Shown here one piece after another: positions 20,705-31,645 of a DNA stretch of 64,000 nucleotides (within the stretch, counting starts at the first letter, position 1; each line of letters begins with the position of its first letter). The notes beneath the pieces were generated by a model, which ran no database searches, had not been told where the DNA came from, and worked only from the letters and a program-made list of their open reading frames with translations. The stretch covers positions 248,001-312,000 of the forward strand of contig JAACJK010000060.1 in NCBI GenBank assembly GCA_013368325.1. The letters are read 5' to 3'. Both the position numbers and the translations under genes were made by a program. The DNA comes from Ephemerocybe angulata (Eukaryota > Basidiomycota > Agaricomycetes > Agaricales > Psathyrellaceae).

Positions 20705-22745
20705 CGGTTAAATGGAAGACGATATGCTGTAGTAGTATACAACAGGGAGCGCTCTGAAGTCGTAGTAGGATACCTCTCTGCAATCCAATCCGAGACGACT
20801 CATCGTTCGTTCGTCTCCTAACGAATCGCGGGCCCATGAGCCTCCCTCACCACCACCACTCACCACACCCTACCGTCCAAATCCTCAGACTGCCAAAACG
20901 GCGACAAGCCAAACCAAACGACTCAGAATAAGTAAAACCAAAGAGTAGTTAGTGTGTGCGCGTGTACTAACCAACCCCAACGCCTCTTGAGACGCCAAGT
21001 ACTCGCCTCACAGCAGCGTATCACCACCGCCCACACTAAATCGTCCTTCGTCCTTCGTCGTGCCGCAAATCGAATCAAGCGTCCCAGCCAACGCGCGCGA
21101 GCAGAATGACTCAATGCATAGTCAGTCGTCCGACGTGGAACACTCAGGATGACATGATGGATCCAAAGCGTCTGAAGTTCATTAGTCCGCGGGCCACGGA
21201 CGAAGAGGAGCCACGAGCCGAGACGAGACGAGGCGAGAAGGACCTATTCTATGGAGGGAGGGCGTATGTGACCATTCAATAAGGGTGTAGACCCACAGAA
21301 CGAAGTGCACGAACGAAATTGTTGGAAAATCGAACACACGAACGAGCAAAAGCACGAGCGCACAAAAGAGCAAATGAACGAGTAAAAGAACCAACGAGCA
21401 CACGAACGAGCGCACAAACGACGAGCAAAAGCACGAACGAACAAAGCCAGAAAATGAATTAAAAAACATACGAACGAATGCACGAGCTGAACAAGCAACC
21501 GAGAAGATGCAGCATGATGGAGCACAATTCATCCAACCACACAGTCCAACAACCCACTCGGTAAAACCAACACCCACCAAGGTCGTCCCAGCACCGCCCT
21601 TCCATAATCCATCACAATCCCAACAGCCGTCGATCCATACCGCAGCATCCATACCGCACTGCCCATAGCCATCATCAGACAGGCAGACAGACGCCCAGAA
21701 CCAGCCAGGTTGAGTTAGTACCAAACAGTCAAACAGTCAAACAGTCAATAGTCGAGAATGGGCTCGATCCGGCCGGCCAGGGTAGACCGTTGGACGAGAA
21801 GAGAAGAGAAGAGTACGGAGACGGGAGCGGAGTCGGACGGGCGCAGAGAAAAGCAGAGCAGAGATCGTCGATTCAGAAGGCAGTGAACGCGAGAGAGAAA
21901 ATGATACGAAAGCGATAGCACTAGCACTAGCGAGAGTGCACCGAAAGCATTGCTCGGCGAGACGGCCAGCTCGGCTATGTGGGTCGTACACACATACGCT
22001 CTACTAGCGTGTGTCGACGCCGCCAGAAGATGACTTGAAGGAGGGTGGGTGGGGGTGTCAGTGGGACGATCGATAGAGAGAACAAGCGTATGGCTATGGC
22101 AGGGCAGGTTAATGGAGGAGGTCGTCGGCGACGATGCGAATCGGGATTAGGAGACGAGGAGGCTCGAAGACGGACGGACGGACGGACGGGTGGGCGGATG
22201 GATGGATCTGTGCGATCAGATGTCCGCCCAGAGCGATTCGAGATGGAACTTCCGGCCGATGGTAGACGCGAGCCAGCCGTCGTAGTGGGTGCGCAATAGC
22301 AACAATGCGGTTCTTCGGTTCGATATCGATACGAGCAGAGCAGAGATGGGCTTCCTGGTCTAGTGGGCGCAAGAGGGTAGTTAGCGAAAAGGCATGCCTT
22401 CCTATGCGTACCTTGGCCCCGCCCTCTTCCGACGTCCGTCCATCCGCAAGAAGGGTGTCGGTACCCCGCGCTGTCTGTCGAGGTTCACTGCGATCGCGAT
22501 GTTCAGTCGCGGCGCGCACAGCCCGCCGCCGTGGGGTGGGGGATCGACGAGATCGCAGCAGTGTTGACGGTGCCGGGGACAGCGCGGCCGGTCGCTCGGT
22601 CGGTGCGCAATTGGCGACAGCACTCGCACTACGGTTGCGGTTAACAGCCAGACGCGATTGAAGGGAGAGCGTTGTGGTCGGTCATACCCAGCGCAAGCAG
22701 ACCCTGATCCTCCATTCCCGCCATGGGATCCCCAATCATCGATCG
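20705..22745. other. 2-kb gene-free, low-complexity region
   Basis: No supported gene. It is dominated by simple sequence: degenerate ACGAACGAGC / GAGCAAAAGCAC units (about 21310-21500), AGTCAAAC repeats (21725-21750), AGAGA-type purine runs (21790-21810), and GGAC/GGAT microsatellites (22165-22205). Open frames here on both strands are by-products of biased composition. Confidence 0.5.
22165..22205. repeat. (GGAC)n / (GGAT)n microsatellite
   Basis: Four consecutive GGAC units followed by GGGTGGGC and GGAT units. Confidence 0.7.
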
Positions 22746-23264
22746 TCATGCAACCGTCCGTCCGACCGACCGTCCTCCCTTGGCCCAATGTATACTCCCC
22801 ACAATCCAATCCTTCATCGCCCTCACATACTTCGCCACCTCAAGTTCGCTCTTCCTCTTCCCTTCCTCTGAACTCTTCCCTGCGCTCACGTTCTCTTCCT
22901 CCTGTTCTTCGTCCAAATACCAAGTGGAACTTCTGCCATCCAGGTCGTCTAAAGACACGTCGACGAGGAACTTCCACCCCGCGCCCCGAGGCGCCATCCC
23001 ATCTGCAAGACCTACGACCGAGCGGAGACTGCTAATCCACCCTGCACCCCAGCCCGCCTCTGCGAATCCATTTGACGACGACAGAGGTGGAAGAAGCCCG
23101 CGCTCGAGCCTCTGTATCTCCTCCAACGCCTCTTTCACCATCCCGCCCGCATAGTTCATCGCCCCCTGGACAGACAAGTTCTTGTGCGTCGTAAGCAGCG
23201 AGATGAGGTTATGCGAGTTACACCGCGTGGCGCCCGTAGTCCCAGACGTATACGAGAATATATC
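22746..23264 (-). CDS. Hypothetical protein, last exon (5' exons unresolved)
   Basis: The last exon starts after acceptor TTGCTTGTAG (GAT at 23264) and ends at 22746, giving 172 residues. It begins DIFSYTSGTTGATRCNSHN then LISLLTTHKNLSVQGAMNY, an amphipathic helical region (VKEALEEIQRLERG), then a Gly/Ser-rich and acidic tail. At least one upstream exon is likely on the minus strand at about 23355-23572, where a coding-looking frame reads DPDHRPTLQTVPADP and PYAILVDTNRPTE; how it joins is unclear because the best frame changes near 23420. YTSGTTG resembles the phosphate-binding motif of adenylate-forming enzymes, but nothing else of that family is present, so I do not assign it. Confidence 0.45.
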   Translation of the reverse strand, partial: DIFSYTSGTTGATRCNSHNLISLLTTHKNLSVQGAMNYAGGMVKEALEEIQRLERGLLPPLSSSNGFAEAGWGAGWISSLRSVVGLADGMAPRGAGWKFLVDVSLDDLDGRSSTWYLDEEQEEENVSAGKSSEEGKRKSELEVAKYVRAMKDWIVGSIHWAKGGRSVGRTVA

Positions 23265-23572
23265 CTACAAGCAATATCACGAATATGAGTTTAATCCATC
23301 CAATGCAGATAGAGTTGAATAGTGCGACGTAGAACGGTCAGTGTGCCTGGGAGCGGTGGAGGGTGCCGGCCTTTGACTCGTCGCGACGTGTGAAGGAGAG
23401 CAGGGTGGCGAGGGCGGCGCTTCGGTCGGTCGGTTGGTGTCTACGAGGATCGCGTACGGGCTATGCGTCGATGGGCTCTCGTCTGGGATGTCGAGGTCTC
23501 GAGGATCGGCGGGGACCGTTTGCAGGGTTGGACGATGGTCAGGGTCGGGAGCAAGCGGGAGGCCTGGGAAAG

Positions 23573-24148
23573 TGTGTAAGCGTGATGGCGCGCTGATTAG
23601 TTTGTCGGAACTTTCCGAATCTAATCATCACGGCGGAGCTATGATGCCCGCTACTCCCAAGTAGCGGGTGTCCCTTTAACGGTCCGCAGGGTTGCCAAAA
23701 GCATGACTTTCAGTCACATGACCTTTCCTTATCTTCGCCTCCTGCTTCCCTGTGTTCAATGTTTTGGGGTTAAAACCCTGCCATCGTTTACCCATAGTGT
23801 TTTCCCAACTAATCACCTCCTCATTTTCTCTCAGCGAACCTCTCCCGACTGGAAAAGCCCTTTTCTCCTCTCTCACGTCACGCTCGAAATTTGTCATCAG
23901 CGTCACACTGTGACTTCTGGGGCAGCCACTGAGCGTGACACTGGGAATCGGTACACCGGAATCGAGGTCAGACCGTCCATCGGTAAGGCATTCTGATGTA
24001 CCGACAGGTACCGATTCGCTATACTTAGGGACGGTCCCAGACGCGGAGTGTAAGAAGAGCAAGAACCATGCATCGAGAGTGATGAAGCACGACGCTATTC
24101 TGAGAGGAATTTAAATATTGCCGTTGCGGCGGCGTGCATCCTGAAAGG
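23573..24148. other. Intergenic stretch with a hairpin
   Basis: No gene seen. A 9-bp inverted repeat with 4-base loop (CCCGCTACT CCCA AGTAGCGGG) lies at 23647-23668. Confidence 0.4.
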
Positions 24149-24156
24149 TATAAAAG
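24149..24156 (+). promoter_or_regulatory. TATA box of the 24-kb gene
   Basis: TATAAAAG 80 bp upstream of ATG 24229. Confidence 0.5.
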
Positions 24157-24228
24157 CAATCCCTTGCTAAGGCAACATTACCCTTTTCTTCCCTCGACCC
24201 TTAGGCCTTAACCGTGACCCACGCCGTG

Positions 24229-24632
24229 ATGGATCCGTCCTCCCCAGGATACAACCCTAACTTGACCCTCGAAGCAAACCGAGAATTGAAACGAACGGAT
24301 CCGTACTCCCTGATTGTCTTTGGGGAGGTAGGGCCGCCAGAGGTCGGTGTCGAACGTCTAACAGGAAATCTGAACTTGGCGCCTCTGCAAGATGATACGC
24401 GTCCAAAGTCACCGGTATGTGATCTTGCCTTGCCGGAGGGATATACGCTGACGTCCCTCCTCAGTTGGAATGGAGTGTGCGTAACCTGCCGATTTTACCA
24501 CATTTCATTTGGAGCTCACCGAGACAGGACAGACGTCCTATCCTAAGAGCCTCAAACCGAAACGAGAGTTGGGATGGACGGCTTGTACAATCCCGCTTGA
24601 GCATGAAACCGGCACCTTGCAGGGCGGGATAG
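24229..24632 (+). CDS. Hypothetical small protein, two exons
   Basis: ATG 24229 follows a TATA box by 80 bp. Exon 1 runs to 24414 (MDPSSPGYNPNLTLEANREL ... DPYSLIVFGEVGPPEVG); the intron has donor GTATGT at 24415 and acceptor CCTCAG. Exon 2 in the continuing frame ends at TAG 24632. A second frame of exon 2 (ELTETGQTSYPKSLKPKREL, open to 24742) also looks coding, so a further small intron could switch frame and change the C-terminus. No known domain, signal peptide or membrane segment. The promoter and exon 1 are more secure than the C-terminus. Confidence 0.45.
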
Positions 24633-24742
24633 GCAGTGAGAAGAGGATGAAGACGAAAGCAAATGAAGGCCGCAAGAACGAGGGTGGAGAATCGATGGAA
24701 TTGCCGGGGGAAAGTGAAGACGCGCAGTCCGGATTCAAGTAG

Positions 24743-25402
24743 CTGCATAGTACGATTTGTTACGGAATGGAAATGGATTCGTGCATCGTCCGACCTCTTC
24801 TGTAACTCGCTCCATGGGTTTGGGCGATTACTGCGCTCTCCCTGACCAGTGACATCTCTGCCTTGCATGCAAGCTTACACGGCAGCCCAAGCCGCACACC
24901 GACTTACGCTCACCTAATCTCACTAAGAATGCCGAGCCCTTCGAAGGGCCCCTGCCGCGATGATACTTTCACAATGGAGATAACGAGGAATTGCCCACCT
25001 CAAGAGACATACCTGAAAAGACGTCCCTCAGCGGTCGAGGCCTATGCAGCCCTCACCGACGCGCCGGTCTTCACCAGCACGCCGGAATCTAGCACGCCGA
25101 GACACTCGTCCCCAAAGACATTCCTTTCTTAGGGCCGTGTCGTTGAAGGTGCCTTGTAGGCCTAAAACTGTATATTTCGTATCCCTCCCTAACCTAAAAT
25201 TGGCGAAACATCGCGGTTTCAGTCGTCTATTACACTGAAGGTCCTGCAGACCTGTCAGTCCGCGATACATCACTAATAGAAACGATTCACGTACTGCTAC
25301 TCCATGACGTGCCACCCGTTTTGGCACGTCGGTGATACCTATGCCTGTTACGAAGAAATGGTTGTCAGTACTGCATCGTAGAACAATGAAACATGACCTA
25401 CA
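24743..25402. other. Gene-free; 3' flank of disrupted gene A
   Basis: No gene recognised. The right end is the presumed 3' untranslated region of gene A, whose stop codon is at 25405-25403. Confidence 0.4.
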
Positions 25403-25424
25403 TTACTCTTCAAGTCCTGCGTTC

Positions 25425-25974
25425 TGTGGCGAAGACGCCGGCTGATGTCGGACGAGCGACGAGCAGAGAGCAGAGAGCAGAGGAGCAGAGGTCGGACGAG
25501 CGACGAGCAGCGATGCAGATACAAGAGCTGTATAGTCAAAGGTAAATAGAATACAGGGAATAGGAGCGAAGCGACTATGTACCTGTATAGTCAAAGAGAT
25601 CAAGTGGGGAATAATGAACGAGTAGCTACGAGTATATATGTGTCCAGATGATCTCTAACGAAAATAGAACAATAGAATGATCCAGAGAACAATAGAGTCC
25701 ATATGAGTCGATATGACTAAAAGGCAGCGCGCGGGCAGTGCGCCTGAGAACAAAGGTGTGAACAAGGTGTGAACGTGCTGTGCACGAGAATAAAAAGCAC
25801 GAACGTGCTGTGCATGAAGTGAGGGGAAGGCTCAGAAGAGCGAAGGCAGTGTGAAGGTGTGCAAGGGTGTGCAAAGGTGTGCAAGAGTGTGCAGGAATGC
25901 GCACGAATGAATGGTAAAGGAAGAAATGAAAGGAAAAGAAGAGAAAATAAGTAGGCTGACCAGTGTTCACGACA
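25425..25974 (-). repeat. 3' LTR of element 2
   Basis: 550 bp with TGTGGCGAAG...GTTCACGACA ends (plus-strand reading). Inner side adjoins the polypurine tract (CCCCCCTCCT on the plus strand). Confidence 0.93.
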
Positions 25975-26008
25975 TTACCCCCCTCCTAGAACTCATCGTC
26001 CTCGATGA

Positions 26009-29000
26009 CTATGGTCGGGGTGCCGTGGGGTGTCGAAGGTGGAACTCCGCGACGGCTTCAGCTGCGTTCCCAAGGTTGGTAAGGGGTTCCCAAGAGTTCT
26101 CGCTGTCGTTGTAGCCCTTCCAGCTGATGAGGTATTCGACCCAGCGCTTTCGTCCACGCTTGACCTCCCTACTGTCCAGCACGTCCTGAACTTCAAACTC
26201 TGTCCCGTCCTCGAGTTCAACAGGCTCTGGTGGGGGAGGTAGGATGCCGTTGGTGTCGTTCCCTTTCCAGGGACTAAGCTTGTCGACGTGGAAGACAGGA
26301 TGGAGGCGGGATAGAGACTGAGGGAGTGCGAGACGGTAGTCAAGGTCGCCGACCTTCTCGATGACCTTGTAGGGGCCGAGCTGGAAGTCCCCAAGCTTTC
26401 GAGTGGGCACCTTGATGTTGATGTTCTTGGCGCTGAGCCAGACGTAGTCGTCCACGGCGAAGGTGTGTGCTGTCCGTTTCCCAGCTTCAAAGGTCGTCTT
26501 CTGGCGGGCTTTCTCCATTCGTAAGGCCGCTTCAACGTCTTTCCGGGTGTCTAGAAGGTTCTGGATGCGTTCGTCGACACCGCGGACCCCGGTGGTAGCG
26601 CCGATGGGAATGTTGAAGTGGGGGGAGTAGCCGTAGATAACCTCGAAGGGGGAGCGGTTATGAGCAGAGTGGATGCGGGAGTTGATAACGAACTCAGCCA
26701 TAGGGAGGTGCTGGTCCCAATCGTCCTGTCGTCGACTGACGTAGAAGCGAAGGTGCTTCTCGACTTCCTGGTTTGCACGCTCAGTCTGGCCATTGGCCTG
26801 AGGGTGGTAGGCCGTTGTGAGGTTGGATCCAATCCCGAGGCGTTGGAGGAGAGTGCGCATGACGTTAGAGGCGAACTGGGGCCCTCGGTCGCTGATGAAA
26901 CGAAGGGGCAAACCGTGGAGGCGGAAGATCTCTCGGTAATAGATGTCGACGACACCTTCAGTCGAGATGGTGGAGGAGCAGGGGAGTGCGTGGATCTGCT
27001 TGGTGAAGAAGTCGGTGAAGACGATGACTGCATCGAAGCCATGGGCGGGTGGTAGCTGTGTGATGAGGTCAACTCCAACAGCCTCCCAAGGGCCTTCCGG
27101 GACGTCCATGGGCTGGGTGAGGGCACGAGGGTGCTGGGCATGCTTGCGTCGGGCACAGAGGTCGCAGCCTTCGACGTACTTCTTTACAAAAGCGCGCATC
27201 GTGGGCCACCAGTACAACCGCTCGACCCGTTCGAGGGTTGCATGGTTCCCGGGATGGCCTGAAGTGGGGTCATCGTGGCACTGCTTTACCACCTCTCGCC
27301 GGAGTTCCTCGTCTGTTGGGACGTATACCTTGCCTCTGAACCGTACTAACCCATTCTCCTCTGTCCACTCTGTCAACCCGTTGACGAGTTTCTGGGGTCC
27401 AAACTTGCGCAGCTTCTCTAGCCCTCCCAAGACCACAGATTCACGTGCACTCGCACGACGAATTCGGTCTTCGAGGGGGTTGGTGAACTGGGAAGCGGCC
27501 GCGAGTTTGGCGAAGTGTTCAGGGCGGAGGACAGTGCGCTGGGTGTTGTCGTCAGAGTCCGAGACGTGATGGTGGGGCATGCGCGAGAGGGGGTCAGCTT
27601 GGGTGTTAGCGGCACCCGGGCGGTGTTCGAGACGGAAGTCGAAGCGAGAGAGGTACAGAGCCCATCTCGCCTGTCGTCGTGCCAGATCTTGGGCAGTGCG
27701 CCAGTACTTCAGGTTAGCATGATCGGTTACGATCCCGAAGGTGTCAGGGAGACCTTCCAGGAACGGGCGCCAATCTTTGAGGGCTTCGATGATGGCTAGC
27801 ATCTCTCGGTCGTAGATCTCGTAGTTTCGCTGAGCTGGGTCCATAGACGCTGATCGGAAGGCGACAGGATGCCAGGCGCCATCAGCGGCTTGCTGGAGAA
27901 GGGCACCTCCGGTGGCGAAGCCAGAGGCATCGACTTCGATGCGAGTAGGGCGGTCAGGATCCCAGAGAGCAAGGACGGGGGCCGAGATAAAGGCGTCACG
28001 GAGGGTTTCGAAGGCTTGCTGACGCTCGTCAGTCCATTCGAACAGGGTGTTCTTCTTGGTGAGGTCATGGAGGGGGCGAGCGACTTTGGAGAAGTCCTTG
28101 ATGAAGCGGCGGTAGAAGTTGGCAAAGCCCAAGAATCCTCGGACTTCGCGGACGTTGCGCGGTACGGGCCAGCCACGGACGGCTTGGACCTTGGCAGGGT
28201 CCATGCTCACCTCTCCCTCTCGGATAACCATACCCAGATACTCAATCTCCTCCTTCTCGAACTCACACTTCTCAGGACGTAGGTAGAGGTCGTGCTGTCG
28301 CAGGCGACGGAGGACTTCGTGGGTGATGCGGCGGTGTTCTTCCAGGTCCATGGTGAAGATGAGGATGTCGTCGAGGTAGACCGCCACCTTGCCGGAGGCG
28401 ACCAGATCTGAGAAGATCGAGTTCATGAGGCCCTGGAATGTGGCAGGTGAGTTGGTCAGACCGAAAAACATGACTTTGGGTTCAAAGAGGCCTCGACTGG
28501 TGGCGAACGCAGCTTTCCATTCATCTCCCTCCTTTATGCGGACGTTGTTGTATCCCCAGCGGACGTCAAACTTGGTGAAGTACTTGGCACCTCGGAGACG
28601 GCTGATGATATCGGCGACGAGAGGGAGCGGGTAGCGGTTCTTGATGGTGTACTCGTTGAGACGGCGGTAGTCCTGGATGAAGCGGAGAGTTCCGTCCTTC
28701 TTCTTGATGAAGAAAACAGGGGAGGAGATGGGCGACTTGGAGGGCTGGATGTATCCTTTGGCGAGGTTCTCCTGGAGGAATGTATCGAGCACGGCTTGTT
28801 CATCTAGGGACATGGGGTAGATTTTGGTGCGGATGTTGGCTGGAGCGCCGGGTGTGAGCTCGATGGCATGATCCCAGTCCTTGTGGCTTGGAAGTCGAGT
28901 AGACTCTTGCTCAGAAAAGACGGCGGCGTGTTCTCGGTAGTGGGCAGGGATGATCTCCTCGAGCGTTCTCTCCGGTTTACCTTTCTTCGCGTCCTCAGCG

Positions 29001-29929
29001 ATCTTCTGGGAGTAGGTGAAGCCAGCCGAACACCACAGTTCCTCATCCGTGCGCTCGATGATACCGGCTCGAAGCCAGCGGCGTCGAGTAGTTCGGTTAG
29101 CACGGATTCGGCAGAAGGGGGTTTCGGGCTTCTCTTCCACAGGAGGGGGCGACGACGGTGGGGCAGGTTCAGGAGTTGGAGAGCTGGGGAGCGTGGGCCA
29201 AGAGGCGTAGATCTCCTCCAGAATCGCTCCGTCAGAGGGTTCCCCTAAGTCCAAACACGGATGTCTTTCCTCCGGCACCTCCTCTACCGAGGCGCGGGGA
29301 TGACGGCGTGAGGGTAGGAGCTCTGGAACGGATGCGATGGGGTCCGGGGGTGCGCTCGAGGCATAGATCTCTTCCAGGACAGATCCGTTGGACGGTTCCC
29401 CCAGAGCATAGCTCGGGTTCGGGTCCTCAGGAACGTCCTCGATGGTGGCTCGGGGGTTGATGCGCACAATACCCTTTGTCCAGTCGATCTCTGGGTTAAC
29501 CTGGCGAAGCCAGGGGAGCCCCAGGATGATGTTCTCGCCTCCTAGGTCGGTGACAAGAAAGTCTGTCCAGCGGTTGTGGGGTCCGACTGTGAGGTGAAGA
29601 CGCGCGAAGTGGGTGATGTCCCCGGCAGTGTTTGGGGAGCCATCAATGTTGCGAAGGAGGATGGGGTGACGGAGCGGGAAGATGGTGATGTGATGCTTTA
29701 GGACAAAAGGGTGGTCAAGAAAGAGGGCGGTGGCCCCACAATCTATCATGGCTGCTGAGCTAGTGCTCCTGTTGCGACCTCTCAACGTTGTTCGTACTCG
29801 GAAATGGTCTGAAGTAGGATCGATTTCACGAATAGAACTAATGGTACATGATGAGATGGAGTCATAGGAGGAGGTGGAACACATAGCGATGGGTACGCGT
29901 GCGGCAGCACGGACGGGCACCCGCTTCAA
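26009..29929 (-). CDS. pol: pol polyprotein of element 2
   Basis: 1306 codons open from 29929 (TTG, immediately after the frameshift site) to 26009. It is probably made only as a Gag-Pol fusion, since the frame has no ATG at its head. Domains: aspartic protease with DCGA at residues 63-66; reverse transcriptase from about 400 to 600 with catalytic YLDD near 516; RNase H (EVDASGFATGG and NYEIYDREMLAI); integrase with an HHCC zinc region (HPGNHATLERVERLYWWP ... CDLCARRK), D,D,E residues in VGVDLITQLP, ISDRGPQF and HPQANGQTERAN; and a C-terminal chromodomain near 1225-1290 (VEYLISWKGYNDSENSWEP). The chromodomain places it among the chromoviruses, which target chromatin through it. Confidence 0.95.
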   Translation of the reverse strand: MKRVPVRAAARVPIAMCSTSSYDSISSCTISSIREIDPTSDHFRVRTTLRGRNRSTSSAAMIDCGATALFLDHPFVLKHHITIFPLRHPILLRNIDGSPNTAGDITHFARLHLTVGPHNRWTDFLVTDLGGENIILGLPWLRQVNPEIDWTKGIVRINPRATIEDVPEDPNPSYALGEPSNGSVLEEIYASSAPPDPIASVPELLPSRRHPRASVEEVPEERHPCLDLGEPSDGAILEEIYASWPTLPSSPTPEPAPPSSPPPVEEKPETPFCRIRANRTTRRRWLRAGIIERTDEELWCSAGFTYSQKIAEDAKKGKPERTLEEIIPAHYREHAAVFSEQESTRLPSHKDWDHAIELTPGAPANIRTKIYPMSLDEQAVLDTFLQENLAKGYIQPSKSPISSPVFFIKKKDGTLRFIQDYRRLNEYTIKNRYPLPLVADIISRLRGAKYFTKFDVRWGYNNVRIKEGDEWKAAFATSRGLFEPKVMFFGLTNSPATFQGLMNSIFSDLVASGKVAVYLDDILIFTMDLEEHRRITHEVLRRLRQHDLYLRPEKCEFEKEEIEYLGMVIREGEVSMDPAKVQAVRGWPVPRNVREVRGFLGFANFYRRFIKDFSKVARPLHDLTKKNTLFEWTDERQQAFETLRDAFISAPVLALWDPDRPTRIEVDASGFATGGALLQQAADGAWHPVAFRSASMDPAQRNYEIYDREMLAIIEALKDWRPFLEGLPDTFGIVTDHANLKYWRTAQDLARRQARWALYLSRFDFRLEHRPGAANTQADPLSRMPHHHVSDSDDNTQRTVLRPEHFAKLAAASQFTNPLEDRIRRASARESVVLGGLEKLRKFGPQKLVNGLTEWTEENGLVRFRGKVYVPTDEELRREVVKQCHDDPTSGHPGNHATLERVERLYWWPTMRAFVKKYVEGCDLCARRKHAQHPRALTQPMDVPEGPWEAVGVDLITQLPPAHGFDAVIVFTDFFTKQIHALPCSSTISTEGVVDIYYREIFRLHGLPLRFISDRGPQFASNVMRTLLQRLGIGSNLTTAYHPQANGQTERANQEVEKHLRFYVSRRQDDWDQHLPMAEFVINSRIHSAHNRSPFEVIYGYSPHFNIPIGATTGVRGVDERIQNLLDTRKDVEAALRMEKARQKTTFEAGKRTAHTFAVDDYVWLSAKNINIKVPTRKLGDFQLGPYKVIEKVGDLDYRLALPQSLSRLHPVFHVDKLSPWKGNDTNGILPPPPEPVELEDGTEFEVQDVLDSREVKRGRKRWVEYLISWKGYNDSENSWEPLTNLGNAAEAVAEFHLRHPTAPRP

Positions 29930-31197
29930 AAACCCGGCTTGTCGTTGGCGAGGAGCCCAAAGAGACGGTTCTGCTCGGCGAGGGCAGCCTCTAGGCGTGT
30001 GAACCTAGGGTCCTCGGGTGTCGTCGAAGGGGCAGGGGACGAGACGTTGGGGGCAGAGGTCTCGCCTGGGAAGAGGGTGAAGGGGGTGTCGCTGGTCGTG
30101 GCAGCTGCCTTCTGGGAGCGTCGGGCTCCTCGGCCTTTCTCGTTGCCTAGGTACTTGTCCTGGCAGACGGCCTCGGTGTGCCCGATGCGGGCACAGTATC
30201 CACACTTGGTGGCCTCGTGTCCTCCTGCCGACTTCAGGTGGGCCTTGGAGCCGCACCCGTAGCAGCGACCTCGCATGAGCTTGGTGAAGTCTTCGCGGGT
30301 GCGAGCCGTCGAGCTTCGACTAGCGTCGACATCCATGGCGTAGGGGTCGCGAGCGGCAGTGGGAGGGGAGTAGGCAGTGGAACCCTTGGTACGAGGGCCT
30401 TCCGCCATGCTGTCGCGCATGTGGAAGTCAACCTTGACAGCGAGCTGGACAAGCTCCTCGAAGGTGGCGGGTGCTTTGGCGAAGGAGGCCATGGTCAACC
30501 AGGCACGGGCGTCCTTGGAGAGGCCCTGCTTGAAGCGATGGCCAAGGTCCGACTCGGAGTAGTCCGTGCGTCCGGAGACCTCCTGGAAGCGCGCTGCGTA
30601 CTGCGCAACCGTCTTGCTGCCCTGGGTGATGGACTCGAGTTCCCTCTGGGCTTCGGCGTTGTCGTCCGAGGCCATGAAGCGGGCCTTGAAGGCCTTGACG
30701 AACTCGTCCCACGATCCACTGAAGGGGAAGGGGGTGATGGGGACAGCGGTCTGGTTGGCTGCGGTAGCGGCTGCAGCGGCGGCTTGGGTGGTGGCATGGG
30801 CCTCGATGTCTTGGAGGTAGCGGACGGCCCATATCGCGGCTTCCCCCTGCAGGAGCGAGAGGGCGTGGATGATCCACTGCTCGGGAGCGATCTCATGGAA
30901 GCCGGTGGTAGTGTTGAGCTTGTTGAGGGGAGCTTCCTTCGATCGGGCCCACATGGTGTAGTACTGGAGGAATCGCCGGGCGTCGGCGGAACCTCCCTTG
31001 AAAGGCTCCGGGCGAGCCATACTGGAGCCGGTGGACACGTTGACAGCCCCAACCTGGGTGGTGTTGGTGGCTAGAGCAGGTGCAGGTGCAGATCGGGCTT
31101 GGTTTTGAGCTGCGGCCAGCGCGGTCAACTGGTCGTTGGTCTTTGTCTGGGCTTCTATGAGCCTCTCGAAGAGGGCTTCGATGCGATCGTCTGACAT
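29926..31197 (-). CDS. gag: gag of element 2
   Basis: 423 residues from ATG 31197 (MSDDRIEALFERLIEAQTK) to TGA 29928-29926. Residues about 70-250 form the Gag capsid-like region (PFKGGSADARRFLQYY, WDEFVKAFKARF, YSESDLGHRFKQGL). Near 310-360 lie two Cys/His clusters, CYGCGSKAHLKS..GGHEATKC and CGYCARIGHTEAVC; the second is a standard CCHC knuckle. The intact counterpart of the broken gag in element 1, it shows that the hAT inserted at ATCGAAGG. Gag assembles the particle and packages RNA. Confidence 0.94.
   Translation of the reverse strand: MSDDRIEALFERLIEAQTKTNDQLTALAAAQNQARSAPAPALATNTTQVGAVNVSTGSSMARPEPFKGGSADARRFLQYYTMWARSKEAPLNKLNTTTGFHEIAPEQWIIHALSLLQGEAAIWAVRYLQDIEAHATTQAAAAAATAANQTAVPITPFPFSGSWDEFVKAFKARFMASDDNAEAQRELESITQGSKTVAQYAARFQEVSGRTDYSESDLGHRFKQGLSKDARAWLTMASFAKAPATFEELVQLAVKVDFHMRDSMAEGPRTKGSTAYSPPTAARDPYAMDVDASRSSTARTREDFTKLMRGRCYGCGSKAHLKSAGGHEATKCGYCARIGHTEAVCQDKYLGNEKGRGARRSQKAAATTSDTPFTLFPGETSAPNVSSPAPSTTPEDPRFTRLEAALAEQNRLFGLLANDKPGF
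29929..29935 (-). other. Putative -1 frameshift heptamer GGGTTTT (element 2)
   Basis: Reads G GGT TTT TGA in the gag frame, directly at the gag stop, and opens into pol after a one-base backward slip. Identical to element 1. Confidence 0.65.
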
Positions 31198-31645
31198 GGC
31201 GGGAGGTGGACTTGGGTAGTCAGGGAGCTTTGGGGAGTACGGCGGCGGTGGTGACGATGGGGGTGGGATGCGGCTAGGCGGGCTGGTAGGGTGCAGGTAC
31301 TGTGGGACTAGTGGTAGGACTAGTTCTCCACGAAGGCCAGAGAGGTAGAAGCCTGGGATAGAATCCTGGGTTTCCTTAGCGTGGGGGCAGGGTTGTTCTG
31401 TGCAGTCGGTGTAGACAGTTAAGCCGTTCCGGTCGATGTACCAGTAGACTGAGGACCAGACTGGATCAGTGGTGGATCGGAGGTAGGCGGAGTCGATCTG
31501 TAGGCCGTGAAGGTATGGTGCACAGCTGTCCGGTTGAGAGCCGTCAGAGGTTGCAGGTGAGGGGGAACGGGTGGGCGCGATGGTGCCGGCTAGCAGGGGC
31601 TGCGAGGACGATGAACGTCGGCGCAGTTGGGAGGACTTGATCTAA

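Noticed and set aside
21182..21724. Long minus-strand frame rich in Phe, Val, Arg and Ser
   Set aside because: It is produced by degenerate ACGAACGAGC repeats on the other strand. No start context, splice sites or domain.
23178..23264. YTSGTTG string as a sign of an adenylate-forming enzyme
   Set aside because: No other motif of that family is present, the exon is short and helical, and the downstream tail is disordered. Chance match.
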